Assembly: GCA_018296165.2 (NCBI GenBank) | Contig: JACKQL020000002.1 | Span: 372,001-436,000 of the forward strand | DNA: 64,000 nt | From: Termitomyces sp. T153 | Taxonomy: Eukaryota > Basidiomycota > Agaricomycetes > Agaricales > Lyophyllaceae | Direction of reading: 5' to 3' | In this document: positions 10,249 through 21,800 of the stretch, piece by piece | Position numbering within the stretch: position 1 is the stretch's first letter | Layout: each line of letters starts with the position of its first letter | Program-made: the position numbers and the translations under genes | The notes under the pieces: generated by a model | Told to the model about the DNA's origin: nothing | The model's input: the letters and a program-made list of their open reading frames with translations, nothing else | Database searches by the model: none

Positions 10249-11337
10249 ATATCCACACTATTTACTATTAATTCAAATAAACAGCTTCCAATTGTAAATA
10301 TCGTTTCCTCACTAACATTTTTAATATTATTTTTATAAAAGTTAGTAATAATTTCAATATCTTTCTCTTTTCATATAGAATCACATTCAAAAAACAAACT
10401 AGGTAATTCTTTAGGAGCTCTTTTTATAAAAGCCTCACCGAATAGATGTTTTAAATTAGCCAAACTAATATTTCAAGTCTCTAATGTATCATTATCCTTA
10501 TCATAAACTTTATAATTACTAATCATATTAACTAATATATAAATAATTCTACTTACAATTGAAGTACTTTCACATTTTATATACTTACTATATCTTTCAT
10601 ATATTATTTGGTCTCTAGTTATTTTTCTAATATTAGATAATTTAGCTGAATATTCTTTTGCTCTAGCCTCAATTTTTTTATTTTTTTCTTTTATTTTAAA
10701 TTTTAGAGCCAATATTAATAAAAATAATTCCCCCTTTCCATTATTAATCTTAATTTCTTTAATTAATCTCTCATAATTATTAATTTCATACTCATGGGTA
10801 AAATTATCTAAAGCCTTAACTAGTTTATCGTTCAAATCTAAAAATAAATTAACTACAAGAGGATCATACTTATTCTCACTATCAGAATTTTTAATAATAT
10901 TATCAACATAATCCTCTTCGAATTGTACACAATAATTTTCAATTTGTTTTTGTATTTGATATTTTTCCTCTTCAGTCTTAGCAGTATTAACTTGATTTAC
11001 AATTTTTTTCATTTCCACTCCAAAATTAGATGTAACTTTTAAAAATTCCTCACGCAAATTATCTAGATCATTAATATCCTCTACTAATATTTTATTGCAT
11101 GTCCTTACACTACTATAATTTCTTACACCTCTGATATTATTTTGAGGTGTTTTGATATATTTAGTACCGATATTTAAAACCTCTTTCTCTTTACCTTCTT
11201 CTTTTTCTAGTCTTTCCTTTATGCTTACTATATCTTTAATGTCCATATTAACAAAATTGTTCTTAAATCTTAATAATTCTTCTTCTTTAGATGAAACTTT
11301 TAAAGTAAGGATTTCTCTGCGTTTCTCATTCTCAGGT
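10249..11337 (-). pseudogene. rpo: Nuclear copy of a mitochondrial plasmid-type RNA polymerase gene, N-terminal part
   Basis: AT-rich minus-strand frame of 257 codons from ATG 11246, open without ATG back to 11337. The frame goes on past TGA at 10473-10475 and TGA at 10371-10373 without another stop to the solo LTR. Both TGA codons sit where Trp fits (DTLET-W-NISLANLKHLF and CDSI-W-KEKD), so it follows the mitochondrial code. The stretch ETIFTIGSCLFELIVNSVDI resembles the N-terminal region of phage-type RNA polymerases carried by fungal mitochondrial linear plasmids. Beyond the LTR, 9174-9265 continues the frame briefly and then meets TAA at 9239-9241. It cannot be translated whole by nuclear ribosomes. 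Family assignment is from remembered motifs only. Confidence 0.55.
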
Positions 11338-12059
11338 TAATAAATATTGCAAAATAGTAAATATAATATGACAATTGTAATAAATTGTCTAAATATTGAT
11401 ATGAATCTAATTTTGGTTCTAATTGAACATTTTTCAGTAGTTTTAAGATATGCAAATCATTGTTTCTAACAGTTTATCTTTATTTTTTATTTATGAAGAG
11501 TTTTAGTCCCCCTTTCTGTTCCTTTCCTGTGATTGAATGGGAATCTCCTAAAGTCTATCCAGAACTCTTTGTAGACAAAAAATAAAGATAAAAAATAAGA
11601 ATAAGGTGTAAAGATGAGTATTTTAAATTAGATACCTTATAGACTCCTTAATTGGGAGATAATTTTATTTCAAAAATCCTGCCCTCCATATTCTTGAGGT
11701 TTTTTCTGTTCTGTTCTGTTCTGTTCTTTTTAGACTAAGAACTAAGACTTTCTTATTCTAACTAAGAAAAAAGAAGGCCTAAGAATTATAAAAAGGAGAG
11801 GATGATTAGAGATACTTATTAGGGTAATATCAAAGTCAGTAGGCCACACCTGCTAGTCTTTTCTCATTACTGGTTGTAGTAGGAGAGGGTCCTTTGGCTC
11901 CCTCCTATGTTTCTTAGAGTAACAAGGGGGAGTCCCTATGGAGAGTAGTGTCTGTTACTTTCGCTACATATGAATTCCTTGTAATTTCATCCTAATAAGG
12001 AAAGTAAAATATAAATTAGCCATTGATAAAAAAAGGGAAATTTTCTGCTATAAGATTTG
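11338..12059. other. AT-rich mitochondrial spacer, possibly the 5' end of rns
   Basis: No gene is clear. It holds small inverted repeats (TTTATCTTTATTTTTTATTT near 11477 against its complement near 11578), five tandem TTCTG units near 11708, and GC-richer hairpins near 11880-11945 (GAGGGTCCTTTGGCTCCCTC). Such elements are typical of fungal mitochondrial intergenic DNA. GAAGAGTTTTAG near 11493 could be the decayed start of rns, but the following sequence does not align by eye. Confidence 0.5.
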
Positions 12060-13710
12060 ATTTATTTTGTTTAAAGGTAGTTGGTGGGGTAGATGCCTAC
12101 CAAGCCTACAATCAATAGCCATGTTTGATAGAGCAGATGGCCACATTGGGAATAAAAAGCCCCAAATAGTGAAAACTACCAGCAGTCAAGAATATTAGTC
12201 AATGCTCACAAGAGTGAACCTAGCTAACTGAAATCACATGATCCATGCTTTATGTTGGTTATTGTGATAATGTAAGGAAAAAAAATGATATTACCTTACT
12301 ATTAGTGTTGTACAAAACTGGTGCCAGAAGACTCGGTAAGGCCAAAGACGCAAATGTTGGTTGTTCTAATCAGGCATAAAGAGTGTGTAGGCTGCTTTCA
12401 AAATCATATCTTTCAAATAGCTATTATTATGAAGATCTGTTTAAAGGCAATATACTTTAAATATCTTCATTCTAAGGTAAAGATAGGATGAATAAAAGCT
12501 AGAATCAAAACGAGGATAAGCCAAATAATACTTAGAGTAGGGATGATATCTGTAGATACTAAGTGGAATACTAAAAGTGAAAACTATTTATCTAGAAATG
12601 ATTGACACTAAGAAATGAAGGTGAGAATAGGAAATAAGATTAGATACCCAGATACCTCTCACTGTCAATGATGAATGGTGGTTGTTAGTTTATAGAAGAA
12701 CTAGTAATGATGCTAACACAATGACCATTCCACCTTGCAAGTACAGTTGCAAAACTGAAACCAAAAAAATTAGTTGGTCTTGAAGCAAACAAAGTGAAGC
12801 ATGTTATTTAATATGATAATATGCGTAAAACCCTACCAGTTCTTGCATATCCAGTCCTTAATTTTAAGTGGTTCTAAATGTTAATTTAGTCCTATTTAAA
12901 GTTAAAGATTGAGTAGTTTCTTGACCTCAAAAAACTCATTTACAGGTGTTGCATGGCTGTCATAAGTCTGTGCTGTGAGAAGTGAGGTTAACTCCACTAA
13001 CAGATGAAATCCCTGTTGTTAATTTATACTTAACAATTAATGAATTTGACAATTTTTCATTTGGAGCTAAGACAAGCCATTATGGCCCTCATGAACTGGG
13101 CTATCAACATGCCACGAGAACTTTTACAAAGTGACACCAAAACATAACCTCTATACTAATGCAATATTTTAGTTAATATTTAAATAGAATAAATATAAAT
13201 TATACTTTTTTAAATAATAAGGTTTTAAGGAATAGCTAATCATTAAAGAAAGTTAAATAACCAAATATATGGATGGATTGCCGCCTAAAATTCAGTGACA
13301 TGAAGAAGGAATTTTGAGTAATTGTTGATCACTAGTGCAACAGTGAAGAATGCATTTGGGATGAACTAACTGTCTGTTGCTGGGAAGGAGCTTGAATTGG
13401 GGAAAACTGCCACAAAGTTATTCTTTTTTTAAGGCAAACCTAATTTAATAATATCAGCAAGACCTACAAAGTACAAAGTACAAAGCCAAGGGTTATTTAT
13501 TATTAAGTAAATTAAATTTTTTTAAGGGTAGTTTTATGCTAAGCTTTAATTTTAGAAGTAATTCTAATTTAAAGTATTAGTCATTTAAATATAAGTATAA
13601 ATATAAAAAAAAAACACCTTTCTTAAGATAATTAGTTTCAGTGAACCATTTGAAGTAACATCTCAAAAGTCATAGCAAGGTAGCTGTACTGAAAAGTGCT
13701 GCTGGACAAT
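12060..13710 (+). pseudogene. rns: Nuclear copy of mitochondrial small-subunit rRNA (NUMT)
   Basis: Conserved small-subunit rRNA blocks appear in the right order: GTTGGTGGGGTAGATGCC with CCAAGCCTACAATCAATAGC (about 12070-12120), the 530 loop GTGCCAGAAGACTCGGTAAG (about 12320), the GATTAGATACCCAGATA block (about 12640), AAGCATGTTATTTAATATGA (about 12800), the GTTGCATGGCTGTCATAAG block (about 12945), the GGCCCTCATGAACTGGGCTA block (about 13083) and the 3' end CATAGCAAGGTAGCTG (about 13670). Normally invariant bases are changed (the 530 loop has AAGACTCGG in place of the usual AGCCGCGG), so this is a decayed nuclear copy. The 5' limit is uncertain. Confidence 0.85.
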
Positions 13711-13984
13711 AAATAATTTATAATTAACCCCCCAACCATATGAATTAATTTTTTTGTCCTCTTTGTCCTCCTGCTTTTTAGAATTATAGCCATTGCCCCT
13801 CTATTTATTCTAAAAATGGACTCTTTCTTATTCTACAATAAAAAATCTGAATGGCTACTTTTTTTTTGTAGACCCCCATGGTCTACAAAGAGGGGGTTCC
13901 ATTACCTATACCTTCTTTCTTGTAAGTCCTTACAAAAAAGAAGAATTCTATAATCCTATAATCCTATAATCCTAAGGGGGTTTT
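13711..13984. repeat. Mitochondrial spacer with a short tandem repeat
   Basis: Low-GC spacer that ends the mitochondrial insert. It contains an 8-bp tandem repeat (CTATAATC, a little over three units, near 13948-13974) and a hairpin made of TAGACCCCCATGGTCTA with GGGGG arms near 13870-13905. From about 13985 the sequence turns into minus-strand gypsy DNA. Confidence 0.55.
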
Positions 13985-15900
13985 GATGGGACAGGGACAT
14001 GGCATGGAGGGATAGGGATGTGCTGTGGCAGGAGGAGGAAGCAGTCACACAAACAGCTAATAAGTGGGCATTAGAGGTGCAGAGGTTCCCCTAATCAATC
14101 CAGAGGCAGGGGTTATGCCCACTACTGCCTTATGTACCAGCTGATCCTGGGGTCTCAGAGCTTGGTGGGACATTGTCAACAGAAGTTCCAGAATTTGGTG
14201 GGGGTGCTGAAGAGGTTCCTGTGAGGTTCCTGAGTGTTTTGATGGCATCAATTGGCAGGGCATTGATAAGACCCACTTGTCACTGAGCACCATTTTTGGC
14301 ATTTATAACTGAACAGCAGCTGATTATTTTGATATGGCACAAGTCACAACACTCAGCACATGAGGCCTAGCCCCAAGGTCTGGAATGACATAGCCTTTGC
14401 ATGAGATATTAGCAACCATGAGACTTATTGATCATGAGCCATATTATGGGGAGTCTGGACTTTGGGTCTAGAACAACAAGGCTAAGACTTTTCTTAGCAA
14501 TGAGCACTAGCAACTTTCTTAGCAACAACACTGCCTTCCTCCCTAAAATGGACATATTGACAGTTGTGTGATTTCTTACTTATCATTTTTCTTGTCAAGC
14601 TTACAAACATACCTGAATAGTGTTTACACTTCAGGTATTGACATTGGACATGCTCCTTTGTTGCAATTTATTGCCTTTATGCATCACATTGATGTCACCT
14701 ACTTTTAACTTGGTTACAGATTGATACCTCATATGTATTATAAACACTTTAGCAGATGCCAACACTAGTGGTGACTATCATCTCCTTTCTTATACTATAC
14801 TTACAACCAGTATAAATACTGCCTATACATAGAGACTAGCACATCCAACAAACAGAGTACTATTTCCCCTCTCTCTCTCTCTAAGCCTACCAGCTTAAGT
14901 ACTCACTTTGTTCTTTTGCTCACTATCAACAATGACTTAGCAACAGTCTTGCTGACTTTGACTTTGACTATATGCAGTACCAACTGTGGGTATCCTTAGC
15001 ATTTATTTTGACTTAGTGACATTAGCAACTATAGCTAACAACTAGTTTATGTCTGTCCTCCTTTCATTTTCTTTATTGTCACTCCCTGTTGCCCTTTCCA
15101 ACTCCCCTCATACTGCTTAGTTCAATCTTCCTTAGCAACACTTTTATCTTCATCTGTTTCCTTTCCTTTAACTAGTGACCCTCTATTACCATTTAGCAAT
15201 TTAGGCTAGCAATAGTGACATTTTCACTTCTCATCCACTCCTCACACTATTAGCTCTAGTTCTCTGGGACAGTTACTGACTCACCCTTATATATTGACTT
15301 TCTACTGCCAGCTACCCTATCTAGTGACTAGTGTTAGGTCCTCTTTTTAGGTTTCCTGCATGGCACTATGCAGCATAAGAGTACATCAGCACTGTCCTGG
15401 AAACAAGCTTGTGGAGGAGTCAGACAGAGGCCAGTGGATGGAGTCCCTTCAGGTCTGGGCTTAGGTTGAGCTTGTGAGTGTGGGTCAAGTTTCTCTGGAG
15501 AACTTTGTGGGGGCCAGATCATTTGGATTAGACTTGACAGAGAGTCTCCAAGGTTGGAGTTGCACCAATTGAGCCTTGCCAGAATTCTTGGAGTCTAGTC
15601 AGGGGGGGGCCATGCTGAGCCTTGTGCTTGGATCAGACTGGGCCATTAGTGCTAATGTTATTCTGGAGAGGCTGGTGGAGGAGGTGGAGGTCTTTGGCAA
15701 TAGCAGAGGTAACAGAGTGGGGGTTGTTCTTGAGGAGCCAGAGTTTGTTGGGGTTGGTAGCTTCTGTTAGCATGGAAGGGGGAGGACTCTAGTGTTAGGG
15801 TGAGGAGGGTTGCAGCAAATAGCCTTGGAAGCAGAGTGCTGCATACTAGTTGTTCTCTGAGTAGTCAATATAGGGGTGGAGATACTTTCAAGAGGTCTGG
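13985..15900 (-). pseudogene. Old gypsy pol 3' end, split by an unrelated LTR
   Basis: Two blocks, 13985-14356 and 15369-15900, read on the minus strand as the post-pol/chromodomain region and the integrase C-terminus of the same family as the 1-9173 element (for example LKGLHPLASV then TGA then LLHK near 15400-15450, and the [12 protein letters not shown] region near 15850). CpG sites are nearly absent and stops are common. The 14357-15368 LTR-like unit sits between the blocks. The homologous pre-chromodomain codon is also TGA here. Confidence 0.6.
14357..15368 (+). repeat. LTR-like unit X, left arm of a 1-kb inverted repeat
   Basis: About 1 kb starting near GCACATGAGGCCTAGCCCC and ending near TTTCCTGCATGGCACTA. 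The same sequence lies inverted at 16520-17394. TG...CA-like ends, a TATA-like AGTATAAATACTGCC (about 14809) and lack of coding frames suggest the LTR of another element family, here as a solo copy. It interrupts a gypsy pol remnant. Several TTAGCAA motifs are scattered through it. Confidence 0.55.
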
Positions 15901-15909
15901 TTTGCTCCT

Positions 15910-16519
15910 TCTTGTAGTTTGTCAATCTCCAAGCATGAGGGGGTTGATGGATTGATTTTGAGGACCAATGGTGCCTGAAGGTTTGTGTTGAGCTTGGGGA
16001 AGATTCAGGTACAAGTCTGGAGGCAAGTATTGGAGGTGTGGGGCAAACAGAGGCTATGCAAGTGATGGGGGCAGGGCTGGAGTTTGATGGGAGATCAACA
16101 GATGTTGATGAGTTTTGAAGTCAAGCATAAAGCAAGGTCTGGAGTTGGTTATAAATGTTTGGTTGGAAGTTGTAATCATAAGTGTGGAGTTTGTAACAGC
16201 ATTAGAATTGAGAGGAATCTTAGGCACAATAAAGGAAGTAGAGATAAACAAGACAAGAAGTAGTTGAGGCAAGATTAAGACCAGAACAAAAATAGATTGA
16301 AGCAGAGATACAAGACAATAACAAGATGATAGATGGACATAGAGACAAGACAAGACCAGAAGACTGAGATAAGAGGAAATGAAACAGGAGACACAAAATA
16401 CAAAGAAACAATCAATTAGAACATGGTAAGGTAGATAAGGCAATATCAAGACCAGAGTATGAAATGCTACTCTACAACATATATACCTGGGGATAGCGGT
16501 GATGTGCTCCTATACCACC
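15910..16519 (-). repeat. Remnant of the 3' LTR of decayed gypsy element A
   Basis: On the minus strand this matches the R/U5 part of the gypsy LTRs, including GCAATATCAAGAC (complement of the transcript start) near 16441 and a TATATA box near 16480. The U3 part is cut by unit X. Almost no CpG remains. Confidence 0.6.
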
Positions 16520-17394
16520 TAGTGCTATGCAGGAAACCTAAAAAGATGACCTAACACTAGTCACTAGATAGAGTAGCTGGCAGTAAGAGGTAATAATGAG
16601 GGTGAGTCAGTAACCATCCCAGAGAACAAGAGTAAACAGAGTGTGAAGTGGATGAGTAGAAAGAGTCACTATTGCTAGCCTAAGTTGCTAGATGGTAACA
16701 GAGGATCACTAGACAAAGGAAAGGAAGAAGAATGAAGACAAAAGAGTTGCTAATAAAAGGGGAACTAGGCAGTAAAAGGGGAGTTGGAAAGAGAAAGGGG
16801 GAGTGATGATAAAGAGACTGGAAGGAGGACAAATGCAAACTAATCACTAGCTGTAGTTGCTAGCATTGTTAAGTCAAAATAATGCTAAGGGCACCTGCAG
16901 TTGGTACCACACTAAGTTGAAGTCAAGGTTAGCAAGACTGTTGCTAAGTCATTGTTGATAGTAAGCAAAAGAGCAAGATGAAATCTGAAGCTAGTAAGCT
17001 TAGAGAAAGAGAGGGGAATGGTACTCTGTTTGTTGTTTTTGGTCTCTATACTGTTCATGAGTATGGTATAAGAAAGGAGATAATAGTTGCTGCAAGCAAT
17101 GGCATCTGCCAAGGTGTTTATGATACATACAAGGTGTCAATCTGGTAAAAGCAAAGTCAATGTGATGCATAAAGGTAGCAAATTGCAAGAAAAGAGCATG
17201 TCCAATGTCAATATCTGAAGTGTAGATGCTGTTCAAGTATGTTTGTAAGCTCAACAAAAAAAATGATAAGTAAGAAATCACATGACTGTCAATATGTTCA
17301 TTTTTTAGAGAAGGTGGTGTTGTTGCCAGGAAAGTTGCTAAAATCCCATGCAAAGGCTATATTGTTCCAGACCTTGGGGCTAGGCCTCACATGC
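16520..17394 (-). repeat. LTR-like unit X, right arm of the inverted repeat
   Basis: Reverse-complement copy of 14357-15368, shorter by about 140 bp because the left arm has extra sequence near 14410-14530. It is inserted between the LTR remnant of element A and that element's antisense gene. The outer ends differ in a way expected from a lost CpG: GCACATGAGG in the left arm and GCATGTGAGG here. Confidence 0.55.
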
Positions 17395-18730
17395 AGAGGA
17401 TTTCACAGGCACAGGTAACACTGGAGGTGTTTGCAGAGGTGCTGGGGCAGGCATGGAGTCCTCTGACCCTGGAATGTTGCCAAAACAAGGCTCTAGTAAG
17501 TCTAGGTGTTATTTGCATTCCTTGTTGACCCATTGTCCCTAGTGTGCCCTCTGTTTGAGGCATGGGTAGTTATGTGAGTTTGATGGCCCATCCATGGGGT
17601 CTCACTGCAACTTGTCTGTCTGCCTTCCATGTCATGCAAGGCACAAGAAGTGTTCCATCTTACTGGAGTAGCATGTGGCCTACATCATGGCAGAGCAGGG
17701 ATGGAAGCTTAGTTGGGTAAGGGGGCAGTTGGGCAAGAGCAGAAAGGCCAGAGTGTCATGATGGGGATCTGGCTTGAAGAATGAGGGGGGTGTGGGGCAG
17801 CTGGCAGGGAAGGTGGGACCTCCACAGGGTGGGTGGAGGGAGGGGGCCCTAATAGTAAGCAACAAGGATAAGTGGAGGGCCTCTCTGCTGCCAGAGGTGG
17901 GACTTAGCAAGAGGCCATGCAGCCAGGAGTTAATGGCAGGCTCCCTCAGGCCCCACATGTACTCTTCCAGCTCAGAAGCACTGATGGAATGTCTGTCAAG
18001 CTCTCCTAAGCCTATGCTCTTTATCACCAAGATGTTCCTCTGTCACCAGGTAGAGGGGCTAATGAGAATGTTGGCAATACAAGAGGGGAAGCTCTAGAGG
18101 GCAGGAGAGGATCAGAACATGGCACAGAGAGGGAGGGACATATCACAGCAGGATTGCAACAATGCTATGCAGGTGGCTACAGAGCAGGCTCTAAAGGTGG
18201 GGGGCCTGCAAGAGCATCTAGTGCAGTTGGAGGCACAGTCTGTAGAGGAGGCAGAGGAGCAGCAGAATTTGCAGGAGGGTGAATTGTCCCAGGCAGAGGT
18301 GGAGACCAACAAGTAACAGGAGTAGCTAGTGAATGAGGCAGCCTTGGAGCATGCCAGAGTATTACATAAGTGTCACACTCTCTTCTCCAACCCCTATTAA
18401 TAGGATTGAGGCATGTTGGATCTAGGAGCACCAGGTTTTCATGAACAGGGCTTCTGCCATGTTTGCATTGATCCAGGACAGGTTGGCACAGATGCTCAGA
18501 AACCACTCTCCAAAGCTAGGTCAGGGGGTGGTAAGGATAGGGCAATTGCTAGCAGGGCACTGGCAGTGCAATGTGGTGGCCCCAAGGTCATGGTGGAAGG
18601 TAGCAGCAGATGCAGGGGAGGAACTGCCTGAACTTGTGGAGGTACTGGCAGTAGTGAGGGCACATATAGAGGTGGATCTGGGGATCAGAGGAATGGGGAG
18701 GGGGGCTCCAGAGGTGGTGAGATGGTGAGG
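17395..18730 (+). pseudogene. Decayed antisense gene of element A (Zn2Cys6-like/coiled coil)
   Basis: Counterpart of the 6276-7971 gene; the element is reversed, so the gene reads on plus. Recognisable pieces: EVFAEVLGQAWSPLTLE, then an intron at 17496-17542 (GTAAGT...CCCTAG), then CALCLRHG, CEFDGPS and VCLPCHARHKKC, KVGPPQGGWREGA, GLSKRPCSQELMAGS and VEGLMRMLAIQEGKL. Stop codons and CpG loss have killed the frame, but the intron position, both splice sites and most zinc-ligand cysteines can still be read. It ends near HIEVDLGIRGMG, matching the C-terminus of the young copy. Confidence 0.7.
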
Positions 18731-18879
18731 TGGTGGCCAGGTTCTGCTTTCTTGCTGTCTTGCACTTTTGTTGTTCCCTTCTTATAAAATCTTATACTTG
18801 CAGCTTGTCTATATCAAATTCAAGTTTCAGTTTGACTGGTAAAACTATTAATTTCAGATTTCTTTTTGTGAGGGGATGA

Positions 18880-21800
18880 GTAAGTGAAACACACAGAGAG
18901 GTACTTGTGGGAGTTGAATTCCTGATGAAGCCAGAGGTAGAGGTTATACCTACAAATGCCATTTGTATTGGCTAGTTCCAGGGAGTCCTGAGGCTTAGTG
19001 GGACATTATTGCCAGAAGTTCTAGAGCTCTGCAGGGGTGCTGGAAAGTTTTCTGTGGGCCTCCAGAGCATTTTAATGGTGTCAATAGGCAGAGTGTTGTC
19101 CTGAAGCATGCTTTTGAAGAGTGGACTAGGGTTGCTGGGTGGAATTTCTTCAGGCCTGAGAGTAGGTCAAGCATTGGTAGTTGAGCTTGAGTGGGGGTCT
19201 CTGGACCTTGAAGTCACACTGGTTGGATCAGATGAGGTTGCTGAAGGCCCAGCTTGAGAGTGGGAAGACATTGGCATGCTTTGAGTATGCTTAGTGAGTA
19301 GCATTGATCTCATTTCAGAGAAGCTGGCCAAGAGGGCAGAGATCTTCTTTGGCAATGGTGGAAGTGATGGAGTGGGGACTGTTCTTGAGGGCAGAGTGGG
19401 CCAGAGGTGGTATTTGCAAGTTTGGATGTGCTACATGGCATTCCCTTTTGTTCCTGGCCAAAAGTAAGTCCAGAGATGAGTAAGGGAGTCTTCTATATTT
19501 CTAGTGTCTCCAGAGTTTGTGGTGCTGCTGGAGTGCATTAAGACAAGTAGGTCTGAGGTCTGGGGCATGGATTTGTCTTTTCCAGAGTAGGAGTTGGTGG
19601 TCTAGAGACAGCATGGAGGGTTGGTTGGTTGACAGTTCTTTCAGAGTTGTTTCTGGCTGAGTGGGGAAGGGTTTGGGGTTGTGTTCTGTAGGTTGTCCTT
19701 TCTGGGATAGGAGCCAGTGGTCTAGAGGTAATGCAAGGGGTGGGTTAGCTGCTAGTTCATTGGCAGAGTTGCTCTTCAAGGTTTGTATTGAGCAGGGAAG
19801 AGTCCAGAGGTCATTTCATCCCTTTTCAAAGTGAAGCCAGTGGATTAGCAGAGTTGCTTTTTGAAGGTGGTATGGAGCAGGGAGAGGTCTGGAAGTAATC
19901 TTGTCCCTTCCCAGGATGAAGCCAGTAGTCTAGTGGCAGTGTGGGGGTTGGGTGCAGCACTGGCTTGTTGGCAGAGTTATTCTTTGAGGGTTACAGTGCA
20001 TGAGGGGTATGGAGGTGCATATCATGGGTTGTGCTTTCTTGGAGTGGGAGCCAGTGGTCCTAAGTTAGCTTGAGGGGCTGGTCAGTTGCTGGCTTGTCAA
20101 TGGGGTTGTTATTGGGGTTTCTATTGGATTGGTGGAGGAGTTTGGTGGTGTACTTTATAGGCTTACCCTTCCTAGAGTAGGAGCCAGCAGTTCAGAGGTA
20201 GCATGGGGGGCTGGTTGACTGCTGGCTTGTTGAGGGAGTTGTCTTTGGGGATGGTGCTGAGTGGGGAAAGGAATCTGAGGGTGTGTTTTGTCAGTCCATT
20301 CTTCCCAGGTCAGGAACCAGAGGCCCAGAGACAGTATAAGGGGTGGGCTAAGGGGTTGGCTTGTGAGCAGAGTTGCATTAGGAGTTGTGCTGAGTAGGGA
20401 GGGAGGTCTAGAGTTGGTGGAGAGGTTCCTTCCTTATTCAAATTAGCATGACATGTAAATGCTTAATGGGGGTTACTACTGGGTGGTGGGATTCATTTTG
20501 CTCAGTCCCAAAGGACTTCCTTGGGCACCCATTGGGGCTTCTGGGTGGAGGGTGTCAAGTTTTGTGTTAAGTTGGCTGTAGTGGTAGCAGGTGGTGAAGT
20601 TGTATTCAGAGTGGTTCTTGGGCCAATGAGCAGGTGAGTGGCAGAGTTGTTTGGTGATGGTGGTGGTGCTTCTGGAGTTGTTCCAGGATGTGGTGGACAT
20701 GTCCCAGTTGTTCAACTCAAAAGTTCAAGTGGGTCAGACTGTCATTCAAGTACATAAAAGCATTGTCCATGGTGTGGAGGTGATTGTCTGCAAATACTGG
20801 AGGATGGTAGGGGAGCTGGTTGTTTGAGGGCATCACTCAGGACTCAAAGGGGTGATGATGGGTGTGGGGGGGCATTCTTCCATTCATGTTCCAGAGCAGT
20901 CCAGACATTGCTATGGCTGGAGCAGAAATATGTCTTGGCACTGTAGAGGCAGTTAACAAGATTCCAATCAGGGGAAGTGGATACTGCTTCTTTTAAGGAC
21001 TTTGCTGAGTCCCTGATAGTTGGTGTGGAGTCAGAGAGGCCATTCATTCTTTTCTTAGCAGCTGGGTTGTGACTCCAGTGGTGGGGATCAAGGTGCATGA
21101 TATCTTGCTGAGAATGTTGCAAGGTAGTGTTTTGAGGGTCTGGAGTTTGTAGATCTTGCTGTAGGGCTGGGAGGTGGCCTTCAAGTTTGACTTGATGAGT
21201 GTGGGGGGAGTGCTTTAGTCTTTCCTTGGAGAATGCATCAGCAAATTCATGTTACTCTGGAGAAACTACTTTGTATTGGGTTTGCTCCTCTGTTGTTCCA
21301 ATGGTGCAGTCCTTTTGTATAGGTGTCTCTCTGGAAAGGTCAGAGTGATTTGTAGTTGATGGACAGGAATTCTGTCTTGCAGAATGTGTATGATGGAGAC
21401 TGTACTGATAATTTTGGTTTTGGTGATTCCTCAGATGGGTGTTAGAGTTAAGGTGGTGGGGTCCAGAGCTGTGATGCCAGGGTCTGGAGTTGTGTAGTGG
21501 GGTCTGGGGCTGCCTGGAGTTGTGGGTAAGGCACCTTGAGTCTTTATATTGATTCTGCAAGCTGTTGAGAGAAGCCTTGGAGGGGCTTCCAAGGGGGCAG
21601 AGGCATGTTTTCAATACCAAGGATCTCCAGATCAAGAGTTGGTGGTAGTAGTGGGGTTTGGAGTTGCAATGGCAAGGTCTGGAGCTACCTAGAGTCTTTG
21701 GTTGTTTCTAAATTGATTTGGCAGAGAAGCCTTCAAGGTGCATTGGAGGGAACCAGGGCAGAGGTGCATTTTCAATTGTCAAGGCTTCTTGATCAAGGTG

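Noticed and set aside
11152..11340. Plus-strand frame opposite the rpo fragment
   Set aside because: Low-complexity Ser/Leu/Phe shadow of the minus-strand frame.
14870..14885. CT microsatellite as a regulatory element
   Set aside because: A short simple repeat in a non-coding unit; nothing supports a role.
16054..16449. 131-codon minus-strand hydrophobic frame
   Set aside because: It lies wholly in a decayed LTR; the Leu/Ser/Cys-rich composition comes from CpG loss and the pyrimidine-rich leader.
17000..17353. 117-codon minus-strand frame in unit X
   Set aside because: The other arm of the inverted repeat does not keep the frame, and no domain is recognisable.
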